A DNA stretch of 64,000 bases from Halothiobacillus sp. (GTDB lineage: Bacteria > Pseudomonadota > Gammaproteobacteria > Halothiobacillales > Halothiobacillaceae), in assembly GCA_024635755.1 (NCBI GenBank), contig JAGXIF010000029.1, positions 1 to 64,000 on the forward strand, read 5' to 3'. Shown piece by piece: positions 9,384 to 18,212 of the stretch; the first letter of the stretch is position 1, and every line of letters begins with the position of its first letter. A program made the translations under genes and the position numbers. The notes under the pieces were generated by a model. It saw nothing but the letters and a program-made list of their open reading frames with translations. It searched no databases and was not told the DNA's origin.

Positions 9384-10451
9384 TTAGAACTTGTGAACAA
9401 CACCGACGGAGAAGGCGTTGCTATCCGGGCCGTCGAACGCTGCACGCTCGCCGTGGCCAGTGCCCTTGGTCAGCTGGTACGTGCCAACGTTGTCAGCCTC
9501 CATGGAACCGTAAACCGCGTAAACGCTGGTCTGCTTGCTCATCTTGTAGTCGTAACCGACGGCCCACAGCTCTGCAGCGGCGTCATCGGTAAAATCGAGG
9601 AACTCGGCGTCGTCAGCTACGTAGTACTGGCCCTTGATGGTGCTCTTGCCGAAGCTGTACGCAGCGCCCATGCCGTACATATCGACATCGGCACCGTCGG
9701 AGAAACCGAAGTCACTGATCGACTGCCACAGGCCGACGACCTTGAAGCCAGCCATCTTGTAGCCAGCGCCAATGCGGTAAGCGCTTTCCTCGTCGGTGGT
9801 GGCCGCGCCTGCAGCGCCATCGGTGTTATGAACTTCGTAGGCACCGTCGATCATGAAGCCTGCCATCTCGTAACCGACACGGGCACTGAAGGCGTCATAC
9901 TCGTTGTTGATGCGACCATCGCCGCTCCAGTTGGAGATGTAAGCGAGCGTGGCGTCGAAACCGCCCATATTCGGGGTCATGTAGGCAACGACGTTGTCGA
10001 TACGCTCGTCGAAACCGACGCTCTGGCTGTTTGCACGGCCACGCAGGATGGCGCGGGAGTCGCCAACGGTGTCACCGAACAGGTCGTACTTGCGGCTGAC
10101 CCGCTTCATCGGGGTGTCGTGACGACCGGCGATAGCAGTACCCCAGCCACCGGTGAAGCCGACGAAGGTGTTACGCGTCTCGCCACCGAGGCCGGCACCA
10201 GCTACGCCACCCCAATCGACGCCGTTTTCCCACTGGTAGATCAGGGACAGGTTGTCGGAAATCGCTTCCTTGCCCTTGATACCGATGCGCGAGGAGTTGG
10301 ACGACAGGCTGTAGTCCGAATTGTCTACGTTGTCACCGCCCCAGAAGTCGTAGGACGCGTGGATCTTGCCGTACAGGGTGGTGTCGGCGATAGCGGCTGC
10401 CGGAGCGGCAACTGCAGCGGCAACTGCCATTGCAATGATGTTCTTTTTCAT
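9384..10451 (-). CDS. Outer-membrane general porin, copy 2
   Basis: Second Porin_4-type porin, about 355 residues from MKKNIIAMAVAA. Its signal peptide and first strands are almost identical to copy 1, and it ends in HKF. The ORF is open five codons further, to 10466, but the MKKN start at 10451 matches copy 1 and has GGAG upstream (in GGAGATGGAACCG). Loop regions differ from copy 1 in sequence and length, suggesting a different pore lining or surface. A long upstream leader and its own terminator indicate a separate transcript. Tandem duplication including the terminator is the simplest origin. Confidence 0.92.
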   Translation of the reverse strand: MKKNIIAMAVAAAVAAPAAAIADTTLYGKIHASYDFWGGDNVDNSDYSLSSNSSRIGIKGKEAISDNLSLIYQWENGVDWGGVAGAGLGGETRNTFVGFTGGWGTAIAGRHDTPMKRVSRKYDLFGDTVGDSRAILRGRANSQSVGFDERIDNVVAYMTPNMGGFDATLAYISNWSGDGRINNEYDAFSARVGYEMAGFMIDGAYEVHNTDGAAGAATTDEESAYRIGAGYKMAGFKVVGLWQSISDFGFSDGADVDMYGMGAAYSFGKSTIKGQYYVADDAEFLDFTDDAAAELWAVGYDYKMSKQTSVYAVYGSMEADNVGTYQLTKGTGHGERAAFDGPDSNAFSVGVVHKF

Positions 10452-10796
10452 CGGTTCCATCTCCAATGTGGTTTGAGATTCACAAGTTTCCCTGAGCAGG
10501 GCTCCCCTTCAGGGATGACGACATCCTAGCCAACGTCTTCCGCGCCACAACCTTAAACCCGCCTTTTCTTTCAAAATGACTTCCCGACTGTGACATTTTT
10601 GCAACATCGCAGTGCGACAAAAACGGCAGCGCGCCAAGATGGGGCAGATAGCTGGTTCGGCATGTTTACAACAATCAGCCCACGAGAGGGACGGAAACCC
10701 ACACCGGATTAGGGTTCGCTCGACACAACCCACGCACACGAAGCGGCGAAAGGCACTTCACCGCACGGGATGTGCAACATCCCGCTCCCAAGCGGC
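10452..10796. other. Intergenic region between porin 2 and the end of lipA
   Basis: About 345 nt. It contains the probable porin 2 promoter (10523-10550). It also holds a perfect 8-bp inverted repeat, CGGGATGT (10766-10773) and ACATCCCG (10777-10784), about 13 nt past the lipA stop. That hairpin has no T-run on either strand, so it may protect the operon mRNA end rather than terminate on its own. No gene is seen. Confidence 0.5.
10523..10550 (-). promoter_or_regulatory. Candidate sigma-70 promoter of porin 2
   Basis: On the minus strand TTGTGG (10550-10545), a 16-nt spacer and TAGGAT (10528-10523) are found about 70 nt upstream of the start codon. Both hexamers match the consensus only partly. 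Confidence 0.35.
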
Positions 10797-11783
10797 TCAG
10801 GCGGGCCGGCGTGTCTGCTTGAGAACGTCGAAACCGCCCTGGTCGGCGTGGTATGAGGAACGCACCATGGGACCGGCGGCGACGTGGGTGAAGCCCAGTT
10901 CCTCGGCCTGGCGGCCGAGTTCGGCGAAGTGCTCGGGGGAGACGAAGCGCTTGACCGGCAGATGGTGCACCGAGGGCTGCAGGTACTGGCCGAGGGTGAG
11001 CATGTCGACGTGATGGGCGCGCATGTCGGCCAGTTCGCTGATCAGTTGCTCGTCGGTCTCGCCCAGGCCGAGCATCAGGCCGGACTTGGTGGGCACGTCG
11101 GGGCAGCGGCGCTTCATCTCGGCCAGCAGGTCGAGCGAGCCCTGGTAGCTGGCGCCGGGACGGGCGGCGCGGTAGAGATCGGGAACCGTTTCCAGGTTGT
11201 GGTTGAACACGTCCGGCGGTTCCTGGCTGAGGATGTCGACGGCCTTCTCCACCCGACCACGGAAATCCGGGGTGAGGATCTCGACGATCAGGCCGGGGTT
11301 TTCCGCGCGCAAGGCACGAATGACATCGGCGAAGTGCTGGGCGCCGCCGTCGCGCAGGTCGTCGCGATCGACCGAAGTGATCACCACGTATTTCAGGCCC
11401 ATGGCCTTGACCGTGCGGGCCAGGCGCGCCGGCTCGTCCGGATCGACCGGGCGCGGCTTGCCGTGGGCCACGTCGCAGAAGGGACAGCGACGGGTGCAGA
11501 TGTCGCCGAGGATCATGAAGGTGGCCGTGCCGCCGTTGAAGCATTCGCCCAGGTTGGGGCAGTTGGCCTCTTCGCAGACGGTGTTCAGGCCCTGTTCCTT
11601 GACCACGCGCTTGAGCCGCTGCACCTCGGCGCCGCCCTGGGGCTTGGCGCGAATCCAGCTGGGCTTGCGCATCGGCGCGCTGGGCTCGATCTTCACCGGG
11701 ATGCGGGAGACCTTCTCCGAGGAACGCATCGCCCGGGTAGGGCCGTCCGGCTGGGAGGTCGGGTTGTCGCTGCTCTGGCTCAT
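10797..11783 (-). CDS. lipA: Lipoyl synthase
   Basis: Radical-SAM enzyme that inserts two sulfur atoms into protein-bound octanoyl groups, completing the cofactor placed by LipB. About 328 residues from [10 protein letters not shown]. It carries both cluster motifs: the auxiliary cluster set [12 protein letters not shown] and the radical-SAM set CTRRCPFC (CxxxCxxC). The ORF is open upstream to 11978, but that extension translates a palindromic repeat and is not part of the protein. GGGAAGAG stands upstream of the ATG at 11783. It is the last gene of the mrdA-to-lipA operon and is separated from lipB by a repeat-bearing gap. Confidence 0.95.
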   Translation of the reverse strand: MSQSSDNPTSQPDGPTRAMRSSEKVSRIPVKIEPSAPMRKPSWIRAKPQGGAEVQRLKRVVKEQGLNTVCEEANCPNLGECFNGGTATFMILGDICTRRCPFCDVAHGKPRPVDPDEPARLARTVKAMGLKYVVITSVDRDDLRDGGAQHFADVIRALRAENPGLIVEILTPDFRGRVEKAVDILSQEPPDVFNHNLETVPDLYRAARPGASYQGSLDLLAEMKRRCPDVPTKSGLMLGLGETDEQLISELADMRAHHVDMLTLGQYLQPSVHHLPVKRFVSPEHFAELGRQAEELGFTHVAAGPMVRSSYHADQGGFDVLKQTRRPA

Positions 11784-11874
11784 GCTGTGCTCTTCCCGTT
11801 TGGGGTTAAGTGCCCGGGGTTTTCTACCGGTTTTTGGGGCGGGCCGGACCGTCTGACTCAGAGGGCTCCGGTCG

Positions 11875-11903
11875 CTGGATTCCCGCCGGCGCGGGAATGA
11901 CGG
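11875..11903. repeat. dRS3-like palindromic repeat
   Basis: The core ATTCCCGCCGGCGCGGGAAT (11879-11898) is bounded by CTGG on the left and GACGG on the right. It has the ATTCCC-N8-GGGAAT shape of the dispersed repeats called dRS3 in Neisseria and of similar elements in other proteobacteria. Translated, it gives the recognisable SFPRRRES string. It lies between lipB and lipA. Confidence 0.7.
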
Positions 11904-11955
11904 CTTGGGTGCCACGTTGACGACTTCGGGCTGGGTGCCGTGTTGACGACTGGCT
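11903..11955. repeat. Imperfect direct repeat between lipB and lipA
   Basis: Two near-copies of about 22 nt, of the form TGGGTGCC-(A/G)(C/T)G-TTGACGACT, lie end to end right beside the dRS3-like element. No function is evident. Confidence 0.5.
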
Positions 11956-12027
11956 GGCCGCTCGGTCATTCGCCGCACACCGCTGAACGATTCCGCTGCC
12001 GCTCGTGTGCCTTCACGGACTCCCGGA

Positions 12028-12654
12028 TCAGTCGCCGCGCAATCCGGCGATTAAGCCATCGGCCAGCTCGCGGCCGATGGTCTGTGGACCGGCCGCGAGC
12101 TCCGGCTTGAGGCGACGCAGGTCGGTAACCGCCAACCCCTGATAGCCACAGGGATTGATCCGCCCGAATGGCGCCAGGTCCATGTCGACATTGAACGACA
12201 GGCCATGATAACAGCGCCCCCGGCGGATTTTCAGGCCCAGCGCGGCGATCTTGGCGCCGTCAACGTACACGCCCGGGGCATCTTCGCGACGCGCCCCGCC
12301 CACGCCCTGCCCTGCCAGCCAGTCGATCACGACCTGCTCGAGACGATGAACCCATTCGCGCGGGCCCAGGCCGGCGCGCTTGAGATCCACCAAGGTGTAG
12401 AGCATCAGCTGGCCGGGCCCATGGTAGGTCACCTGACCGCCGCGATCGCTGGGCACCACCGGGATGAAACCGGGCGACACCAAGTGCTCGGGCTTGCCCG
12501 CCAGCCCCTGGGTGAAGACCGGGGAATGGGTCAGCGCCCAGAAGGCGTCCGGGGTGTGCGGACCACGCTGTGCCGTGAACCGGCGCATGGCGGCCCAGGT
12601 GGCGCAATAGTCGCGACGCTCACCTAGCCAGTGGAATTCGGGAGAAGGAGACAT
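12028..12654 (-). CDS. lipB: Octanoyl-(acyl carrier protein):protein N-octanoyltransferase
   Basis: Transfers octanoate from acyl carrier protein to lipoyl domains of 2-oxoacid dehydrogenases and the glycine cleavage H protein; LipA then acts on the product. At 208 residues it has the family length. The conserved [20 protein letters not shown] block, the catalytic lysine in [11 protein letters not shown] and the catalytic cysteine in INPCGYQGL are all present. No good ribosome site precedes the ATG at 12654. The 119-nt gap to ybeD holds an inverted-repeat element, so coupling to the upstream genes is looser than elsewhere in the operon. Confidence 0.94.
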   Translation of the reverse strand: MSPSPEFHWLGERRDYCATWAAMRRFTAQRGPHTPDAFWALTHSPVFTQGLAGKPEHLVSPGFIPVVPSDRGGQVTYHGPGQLMLYTLVDLKRAGLGPREWVHRLEQVVIDWLAGQGVGGARREDAPGVYVDGAKIAALGLKIRRGRCYHGLSFNVDMDLAPFGRINPCGYQGLAVTDLRRLKPELAAGPQTIGRELADGLIAGLRGD

Positions 12655-12656
12655 AA

Positions 12657-12772
12657 GAAATGAGATGTCAGATATCAGAGATCAGAGATCAGAAACGGCG
12701 CACGGGGAAACCCCTCTCTGACTCCTGGCCTCTGATCTCTTGTCTCTCTTTGGATCCGGGCCTTGAGCCCGA
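12657..12772. repeat. Nested inverted repeat with TCAGAGA units (ybeD-lipB gap)
   Basis: The left arm GAGATCAGAGATCAGA (12678-12693) pairs with TCTGATCTCTTGTCTC (12731-12746) at 14 of 16 positions. Inside the loop GGGG-AAA-CCCC (12704-12714) forms a second small hairpin. A CGGGC/GCCCG hairpin (12757-12771) abuts the ybeD stop. The left arm is itself built of direct TCAGAGA units. It could be an mRNA processing or stability element, or a small dispersed palindromic repeat. Confidence 0.55.
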
Positions 12773-12773
12773 A

Positions 12774-13121
12774 TCAAAGGCACATCTTGACGTCGGGATG
12801 GGCGGTGATCGCGCGGTAGACGTCGTCGATCTGGGCACGGGAGGTGGCGGTGAACGTGACGGTCAGGCCGACGAAGTTTCCCTTGCCGCTGCTGCGTTGG
12901 GACCAGGCCGATTCGGGCAGGCCGGGGATGACGCTGTCGACGGCCTGCTTGATGTCGCCGATGAAGGCGTCGGTCGCCGGCCCCATGATCTTGATGGGGA
13001 ACTCGCTGGGAAAGTCGATCAGCGTCTCGCGCTCAAGTGCGGCCTCGTCCTCGGCCACGCTGGGCTTGTCGAGGGGGTCGCAGCTCTTGCCGTCGCCCTT
13101 GTAATGAATGTCGTCGCTCAT
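12774..13121 (-). CDS. ybeD: YbeD/DUF493 family protein
   Basis: Small ACT-like ferredoxin-fold protein of 115 residues, always found with lipB and lipA in this part of the gammaproteobacteria and thought to modulate lipoate metabolism. The core TLIDFPSEFPIKIMGPATDAF and the closing strand VYRAITAHPDVKMCL (usually MVL in relatives) are typical of the family. The N-terminal 35 residues are a charged extension. The start codon overlaps the stop of the aminotransferase gene (ATGA at 13121-13118), so the two are translationally coupled. The biochemical function remains unproven in the family. Confidence 0.85.
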   Translation of the reverse strand: MSDDIHYKGDGKSCDPLDKPSVAEDEAALERETLIDFPSEFPIKIMGPATDAFIGDIKQAVDSVIPGLPESAWSQRSSGKGNFVGLTVTFTATSRAQIDDVYRAITAHPDVKMCL

Positions 13122-13990
13122 GCCGAACTCCGCTGCGATTGCTTGAATGCTTGAAAGGCCCGGTCGAGTCGCCGGGTGATCGGACCGGCCTTGCCGGCGT
13201 GCTCGCCTCGGCCCACCGACCGGCCGTCGATCTCGACCACCGGCCAGAGGTCCTTGGTCGAGCTAGTCAGAAAGACCTCGTCGGCCCGACTCAGGGCGCC
13301 GAGTGAGACGAAGGACTCCTCGACCTCCACCAGGGTCTGGTGACGGACCACATCCAGCAGCAGGCCGCGGGTGATGCCCGGCAGGATCTGCGGGCCGGTG
13401 GGTGCGGTGACCAGTCGACCGTCGAGCACGGCGAACAGGTTGGTGGCCGCGCCCTCGGTCACCAACCCGTCGCGGACCAGCACGGCCTCGTCACAGCCCT
13501 GCTCGAACGCCTGCTGGCGGGCCATGGTATTGGGCAGGAGGTTGATGCTCTTGATGTCGCAACGCGCCCAGCGCTGGTCGGGGGCGGTGATCACGCGGGC
13601 ATCCCGGCCCGGTCCGCCAATGGGCGAGACGGTTGCCATCACGCCCGGCTCGACGGCCGGCACCGGCCAGGCATGGTCGCGGCGCTCGGACGCCCCGCGG
13701 GTCACCTGCAGATAGATGGCCACGTCCTGGCCGTCATGGCCATCGAGCAATCGGTCGAAGACGCCCTGCCACTGGCTGGCAGCCAGCGGCTCGGTGATGC
13801 CGATCGCGGCGAGGCTGCGCGACAGTCGCGCCATGTGTTCGGCCAGGCCGAACAGCCGCCCGCCGAAGGCCGGGATGACCTCGTAGACGCCATCGCCGAA
13901 CAGGTAGCCGCGATCGAAGGCGGAGACGCGGGCCGTGGCCGTATCGCACCATTCCCCATTGAGGTAGACGGGGCGGGGGGCGTCGCTCAT
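13118..13990 (-). CDS. dat: D-amino-acid aminotransferase (class IV PLP)
   Basis: PLP-dependent transaminase of the BCAT/D-alanine aminotransferase fold, 290 residues from MSDAPRPVYL. The segment RVSAFDRGYLFGDGVYEVI is the class IV signature, and the catalytic lysine lies in RCDIKSINLLPN. It probably interconverts D-alanine and D-glutamate, supplying wall precursors, which fits its place between dacA and ybeD. The ATG at 13990 overlaps the dacA stop (ATGA). A GTG at 13999 is possible but less likely. Branched-chain aminotransferase and aminodeoxychorismate lyase share the fold; the operon context favours a D-amino-acid enzyme. Confidence 0.85.
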   Translation of the reverse strand: MSDAPRPVYLNGEWCDTATARVSAFDRGYLFGDGVYEVIPAFGGRLFGLAEHMARLSRSLAAIGITEPLAASQWQGVFDRLLDGHDGQDVAIYLQVTRGASERRDHAWPVPAVEPGVMATVSPIGGPGRDARVITAPDQRWARCDIKSINLLPNTMARQQAFEQGCDEAVLVRDGLVTEGAATNLFAVLDGRLVTAPTGPQILPGITRGLLLDVVRHQTLVEVEESFVSLGALSRADEVFLTSSTKDLWPVVEIDGRSVGRGEHAGKAGPITRRLDRAFQAFKQSQRSSA

Positions 13991-15165
13991 TCCCACCACA
14001 TCCAGACGGCATCGGTCAGGCGCTTGACCAGACCGCCCTCGGGATTGTCCGCCAGGGCCACCACCGGCCGTTCGGCGATGGCCTCGTCGGCGAGCTTGAC
14101 CACCAGCGTGCCGACGGCATCGCCCTCGGCGATCGGCGCGACCAGATCGGGATCGAGCTGCAGGCTGACGGTCAGGTCGTCACGTTGGTTCTTGGGCACC
14201 AGCACGGACAGGTCCTGGCGCAGGCCGACAGGCATCTGGTCGGTCTCGCCCTTGTAGACCCGCGGGGTGGCCAGTTGCTCGCCCGCGGCGCGCACGGGCA
14301 CCGTCTCGAAGAAGCGGAAACCGTAGTTGAGCAGAGCCTCGGCCTGGTTGTTGCGCGCCTCGTCACTGTCGGTCCCCAGCACCACGGCGATCAGGCGCAT
14401 GCCTTCCCGGGCCCCGGAGGTGGCTAGGCAGTAGCCGGCCTCCTCGGTATGGCCGGTCTTGCCGCCGTCGACCCAGTCGTTGCGGAACAACAGCTTCTCG
14501 CGGTTGAACTGCTTGATGCCGTTGAAGGTGTAGGACTTCTGGCGGAAGTACTTGTAGAGATCGGGGTATCCGTGGATCAGTCGCGAGAGCAGGGTCGCGA
14601 TGTCGCGCGCCGACATCTGGTGTCCCTCGGCCGGCCAGCCGGTGGGGTTCTCAAATTGGGTCTGGTCCATGCCCAGTCGCTCGGCGGCGGCGTTCATCTG
14701 CGAGACGAACGAGTCCTGATTGCCGCCGATGTACTCGGCCAGGGCGGTGGCGGCATCGTTGCCCGACTGGACGATCATGCCCTGCAGCAGTTCCTCGACG
14801 GTGACCACCTTGCCCACCTCGATGAACATGCGCGAGCCGCCCATGCGCCAGGCCTGCTCGCTGACGGTCACCTCGTCGTCGAGACTGATGTCGCCCGACT
14901 CGATCGCCTGGAACGTCAGGTAAGCGGTCATCAGCTTGGTGATGCTCGCCGGCGGCACCGGACTGTCCGCGTCCCGCTCCACGATCACTTGGTCGGTGGC
15001 GTAGTCCAGCAGCACGTAGGAACGGGCCGACAGGTCCGGCGCCCCCGGCGTGGGCAGCGCGGCCTGGGCGCCGGGCGCCAGCGCAAGGCAGCCCACCAGA
15101 AAAATGAGCGCCGGCAGCAGCCAGCCCCGGTCATTACGTCCATCGACAGGCCGAGCCTTGATCAT
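13987..15165 (-). CDS. dacA: D-alanyl-D-alanine carboxypeptidase (PBP5/6 type)
   Basis: Removes the terminal D-alanine of peptidoglycan pentapeptides in the periplasm. 392 residues with a signal peptide (hydrophobic LLPALIFLVGCLALAPGAQA). Active-site motifs are S74-I-T-K77, S134-G-N136 and K236-T-G238. The C-terminal beta domain is followed by an amphipathic tail ending in RLTDAVWMWWE, the usual membrane anchor of PBP5-type enzymes. Its start overlaps the rlpA stop (TAATG), and its stop overlaps the aminotransferase start. Confidence 0.95.
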   Translation of the reverse strand: MIKARPVDGRNDRGWLLPALIFLVGCLALAPGAQAALPTPGAPDLSARSYVLLDYATDQVIVERDADSPVPPASITKLMTAYLTFQAIESGDISLDDEVTVSEQAWRMGGSRMFIEVGKVVTVEELLQGMIVQSGNDAATALAEYIGGNQDSFVSQMNAAAERLGMDQTQFENPTGWPAEGHQMSARDIATLLSRLIHGYPDLYKYFRQKSYTFNGIKQFNREKLLFRNDWVDGGKTGHTEEAGYCLATSGAREGMRLIAVVLGTDSDEARNNQAEALLNYGFRFFETVPVRAAGEQLATPRVYKGETDQMPVGLRQDLSVLVPKNQRDDLTVSLQLDPDLVAPIAEGDAVGTLVVKLADEAIAERPVVALADNPEGGLVKRLTDAVWMWWE

Positions 15166-16019
15166 TACTTCACCACCATTTTTGCATCGTAAAAGCCAAG
15201 ACGCCTGAGCCGATCGATCACGGCATCAAGCTCATTCTGTGAGGCGAGCGGCCCGACCCGGACCCGCGTGAGATGGCCCGCCTCGGTGGTCACCGGGGCG
15301 ATACCCGCGCGATCCAGCCGCGAACGCACGGCGTGGGCATTGCCCGCGTCGCTGAACGCGCCGATCTGGACGAAGACGTTCTCGCCCCAGCGGGCGTTGG
15401 GCAACGCATCGCGCCCCCAGTTCCGTTCGCCGCGCCCATCATCATCCTCGGAGCGACCGATCTGGCCCGATTGGGCGGCCTGTCGTTGCCCGGGGCCGAC
15501 CACCTCGATATCCACCCGGGCGGTGCCCTTGGCGGTCATGTCGATCTTGTGCGCCGCGGCGTAGGACAGGTCGATCACGCGGTTGCCGACGAACGGGCCG
15601 CGGTCGTTGACGCGCACGATCACGCTCTTGCCGTTCTCCAGATTGGTGACGCGCACATAGGCCGGCAGGCGCAGCGACTTATGCGCCGCCGTCATCTCGT
15701 ACATGTCGTAGGGCTCGCCCGAGGAGGTCGGTCGGCCGTGGAACTTGGTGCCGTACCAGGAGGCCACGCCGCGCTGACGAAAGCCTGCGTTGCTGTCGCG
15801 CACCCGGTAGCGCTTGCCCAGCACCTTGTAGGTGTCGGGGTTACCCCGGCTGGTCGGCGCCTCGGCGCGCGGGACGGCATCGGCCGTGGCCACGCGTCCG
15901 GGCGACGGACTGCTCGAGCAGCCGACCAGCAGGGTCAACGCCGCAGCCATCGCCCAGGCGGCCGGTGCCGCGAGCCGAAGCCGAGGGTGCCGAACCTGGC
16001 GCGATCGCCGCCCGTTCAT
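15165..16019 (-). CDS. rlpA: Septal-ring lytic transglycosylase RlpA (lipoprotein)
   Basis: Outer-membrane-anchored lytic transglycosylase acting on stem-less glycan strands. About 284 residues from MNGRRSRQV. The lipobox LLVGC puts the lipidated cysteine at residue 34. A double-psi beta-barrel domain follows (GVASWYGTKFHGRPTSSGE to NDRGPFVGNRVIDLSYAAA) with the expected catalytic-type acidic residues. A C-terminal SPOR domain (VFVQIGAFSDAGNAHAV to the end) binds denuded septal peptidoglycan. The ATG at 16019 lies 1 nt after the mltB stop. The longer ORF to 16094 would hide the lipobox in the interior and is rejected. Confidence 0.93.
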   Translation of the reverse strand: MNGRRSRQVRHPRLRLAAPAAWAMAAALTLLVGCSSSPSPGRVATADAVPRAEAPTSRGNPDTYKVLGKRYRVRDSNAGFRQRGVASWYGTKFHGRPTSSGEPYDMYEMTAAHKSLRLPAYVRVTNLENGKSVIVRVNDRGPFVGNRVIDLSYAAAHKIDMTAKGTARVDIEVVGPGQRQAAQSGQIGRSEDDDGRGERNWGRDALPNARWGENVFVQIGAFSDAGNAHAVRSRLDRAGIAPVTTEAGHLTRVRVGPLASQNELDAVIDRLRRLGFYDAKMVVK

Positions 16020-16020
16020 C

Positions 16021-17070
16021 TCAGCCCCCGCTGCCCGACGAGTCGTCGAGACGGGCCTCGATCGCCTGTGCCAGCTGCCAGACGGCGGACGCATAGAGCA
16101 CGCTGTGATTGTACCGAGTGATCACGTAGAAATTGTTCATCCCGACATGGTGCTCCACGCGGTCGCCGTCGGTCAGGGTGAACAGCATCACCTCGAAGTC
16201 GTCCGGGATCGGCGCGTTCTCGGGCACTACCACGCCGCGCTCGCGCAGCTCGCCCAGGGTGGTCTTGGGCGCGAGATCGCGGGCACGGTTGAGCAGGTCG
16301 TCGATCTGCGCACCGTTGGCATCGACCTCGAACATCACCGGCTCGCCCTGCCCCCAGCCGTGCTCGACGAAGTAGTTGGCCACGCTGGCGAAGATATCGT
16401 GATGGCTGTCCCACAGGTCTCGGCGGCCGTCGCCGTCGCCGTCCACGGCGTAGTGGCGGTAACTCGACGGGATGAACTGCGGCATGCCCATGGCACCAGC
16501 GTAGCTGCCTTCGGCCTTGTCCATTTCCAGGCCTTCCTCGCCGGCCAGGCGAATGAAGTCGATCAGCTGGCCACGGAAGAACTCAGCACGTCGCGGATAA
16601 TCGAAGCCCAGCGTCGCCAGGGCATCGATGACACGATAGCCGCCGGTGATCCGGCCGTAGAACGTCTCCACGCCGATGATCGCGGTAATCACGGCCGGGG
16701 AGACCCCATAGGTCTGCTCGACCGACTCGAGCAGCTCAGCGTGTTCCCGCATGAAGGTCACCCCGCCCTGGATGCGCTTGTCGGTCAAAAAGATGGGCCG
16801 GTACTCGCCCCAGGTCTTCGATTCGGCCGGGCGGGTGATCGCATCGATGATGGTCTGCTGGTACTCGGCCCCGCCGATCCACTGCTCGACCTGCGCCCGC
16901 GGCACCCCGGTCTGCTCGACCGCCTGGTCGACGAAGGCGCGCACCTCGTCGCGCTCGAGGTAGTCTCCGGCGAGCGCCGGGGCGGCCACGGCCGTGCCAG
17001 CAACCGTCAAAAGCAGGACCGACAGCCCCGAACGAAGACGGCAAAAACCCCTTACCCATGCGTGTTTCAT
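16021..17070 (-). CDS. mltB: Membrane-bound lytic murein transglycosylase B
   Basis: Soluble or membrane-attached lytic transglycosylase of family GH103, about 349 residues from MKHAWVRG. A signal sequence (LSVLLLTVAGTAVAAPALA) is followed by the catalytic domain with the general acid glutamate in ITAIIGVETFYGRITGGYRVI. The motifs YAGAMGMPQFIPSSYRHYAVDGDGDG and DLWDSHHDIFASVANYF are diagnostic. No lipobox is visible, unlike E. coli MltB. The start overlaps the rodA stop (TGATG at 17072-17068). The upstream ORF extension to 17640 is antisense-like composition and is discarded. Confidence 0.93.
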   Translation of the reverse strand: MKHAWVRGFCRLRSGLSVLLLTVAGTAVAAPALAGDYLERDEVRAFVDQAVEQTGVPRAQVEQWIGGAEYQQTIIDAITRPAESKTWGEYRPIFLTDKRIQGGVTFMREHAELLESVEQTYGVSPAVITAIIGVETFYGRITGGYRVIDALATLGFDYPRRAEFFRGQLIDFIRLAGEEGLEMDKAEGSYAGAMGMPQFIPSSYRHYAVDGDGDGRRDLWDSHHDIFASVANYFVEHGWGQGEPVMFEVDANGAQIDDLLNRARDLAPKTTLGELRERGVVVPENAPIPDDFEVMLFTLTDGDRVEHHVGMNNFYVITRYNHSVLYASAVWQLAQAIEARLDDSSGSGG

Positions 17071-18209
17071 CAACGGTCGTGCCCCAGAAAACTGCGTTGC
17101 GTGCGGATGCTCATCAGCATACCCAAACCCACCATGATGGTCACCAACGCGGTGCCGCCGTAACTGAGCAACGGCAGCGGCGCGCCAACCACCGGCAGCA
17201 ATCCCAGCACCATGCCCGCATTGACCAGCACGTAGACCATGAAGGTCATCGAGATCGAGGCGGCCAGCAGGCGCCCCTCCACCGACTCGGCGTGCTCGGC
17301 GATGTACAGCCCGCGCCAGATCACGGCCAGGTAGAGGGCGAACAGCGCCAGCAACCCCACCAGGCCGAACTCCTCGGCGAACACCGCCAGGATGAAGTCG
17401 GTGGTCCCTTCTGGCAGGAAGTCCAGGTGCGACTGGGTGCCCTGCAGCCAGCCCTTGCCCCAGACCCCGCCCGAACCGATCGCGATCATCGACTGGATGG
17501 TGTGATAGCCGGCCCCGAGGGGGTCGCCCGCCGGGTTGAACAGCGTGAGCACCCGCTCCTTCTGGTAGGCATGCATGAAGAAGAACCACATCACCGGCAT
17601 GGCCGCCGCCGACAGGGCGGCAAAGCCGCCGATGTACCACCAGGACAGGCCGGCGAAGAACAGCACGAACAGCCCCGAGGCCATGATCAGCAACGACGAG
17701 CCCAGGTCCGGTTGGATGGCGATCAGCGCCGTGGGGATCATCACCGCCAGCATAGCCACCAGCACGTCCAGCGCACCCGGCGGCAGTGGCCGACGCGCCA
17801 GGAACCAGGCGATCGTCATCGGCATGGCCACCTTCATCAACTCGGCCGGCTGGAAGCGGATCACCCCTAGGTCCAGCCAGCGCTGGGCGCCGCCGCCCAT
17901 GTCACCCACCAGCCAGACGGCCACCAGCATCGACAGGACCATGACGAACAGCCAGGGCGCCACGACGAAGAACCAGCGCTGCGGGATCTGGGCGATCGCC
18001 AGCATCAGGGCGAACCCCAGCCCGAGCCGCAGGATGCTGCGCTCGACCCAAGCGGCGCTCTGCTCGGAGGCCGAGTAGCCCGCCACCACGCCGATCATCG
18101 CGATCAGGCTGATGAAAAACAGCAACAGCGGGTCGACCTTGAATACCGAGCGCAGCGTCATGCCGACCCGGTCGGTCCAGCGCGTGTCTTGCAGGCGGTC
18201 ACTGGCCAT
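17070..18209 (-). CDS. rodA: Rod-shape-determining glycosyltransferase RodA
   Basis: SEDS-family peptidoglycan polymerase that works with PBP2 in cell elongation. 379 residues with about ten membrane helices. Family motifs include WLDLGVIRFQPAELMKVAMP and LPEGTTDFILAVFAEEFGLVG, which contain the conserved acidic residue in the large periplasmic loop. The C-terminal helices contain LPLLSYGGTALVTIMVGLGMLMSI. It lies 3 nt after mrdA and overlaps mltB, consistent with one transcript and a fixed ratio to PBP2. Confidence 0.95.
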   Translation of the reverse strand: MASDRLQDTRWTDRVGMTLRSVFKVDPLLLFFISLIAMIGVVAGYSASEQSAAWVERSILRLGLGFALMLAIAQIPQRWFFVVAPWLFVMVLSMLVAVWLVGDMGGGAQRWLDLGVIRFQPAELMKVAMPMTIAWFLARRPLPPGALDVLVAMLAVMIPTALIAIQPDLGSSLLIMASGLFVLFFAGLSWWYIGGFAALSAAAMPVMWFFFMHAYQKERVLTLFNPAGDPLGAGYHTIQSMIAIGSGGVWGKGWLQGTQSHLDFLPEGTTDFILAVFAEEFGLVGLLALFALYLAVIWRGLYIAEHAESVEGRLLAASISMTFMVYVLVNAGMVLGLLPVVGAPLPLLSYGGTALVTIMVGLGMLMSIRTQRSFLGHDR

Positions 18210-18212
18210 GGA

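Noticed and set aside
10766-10784. Rho-independent terminator of lipA
   Set aside because: The 8-bp hairpin is perfect, but no T-run follows on either strand.
17073-17640. N-terminal extension of mltB to 17640
   Set aside because: It overlaps rodA in another frame and would bury the signal peptide; the ATG overlapping the rodA stop is preferred.
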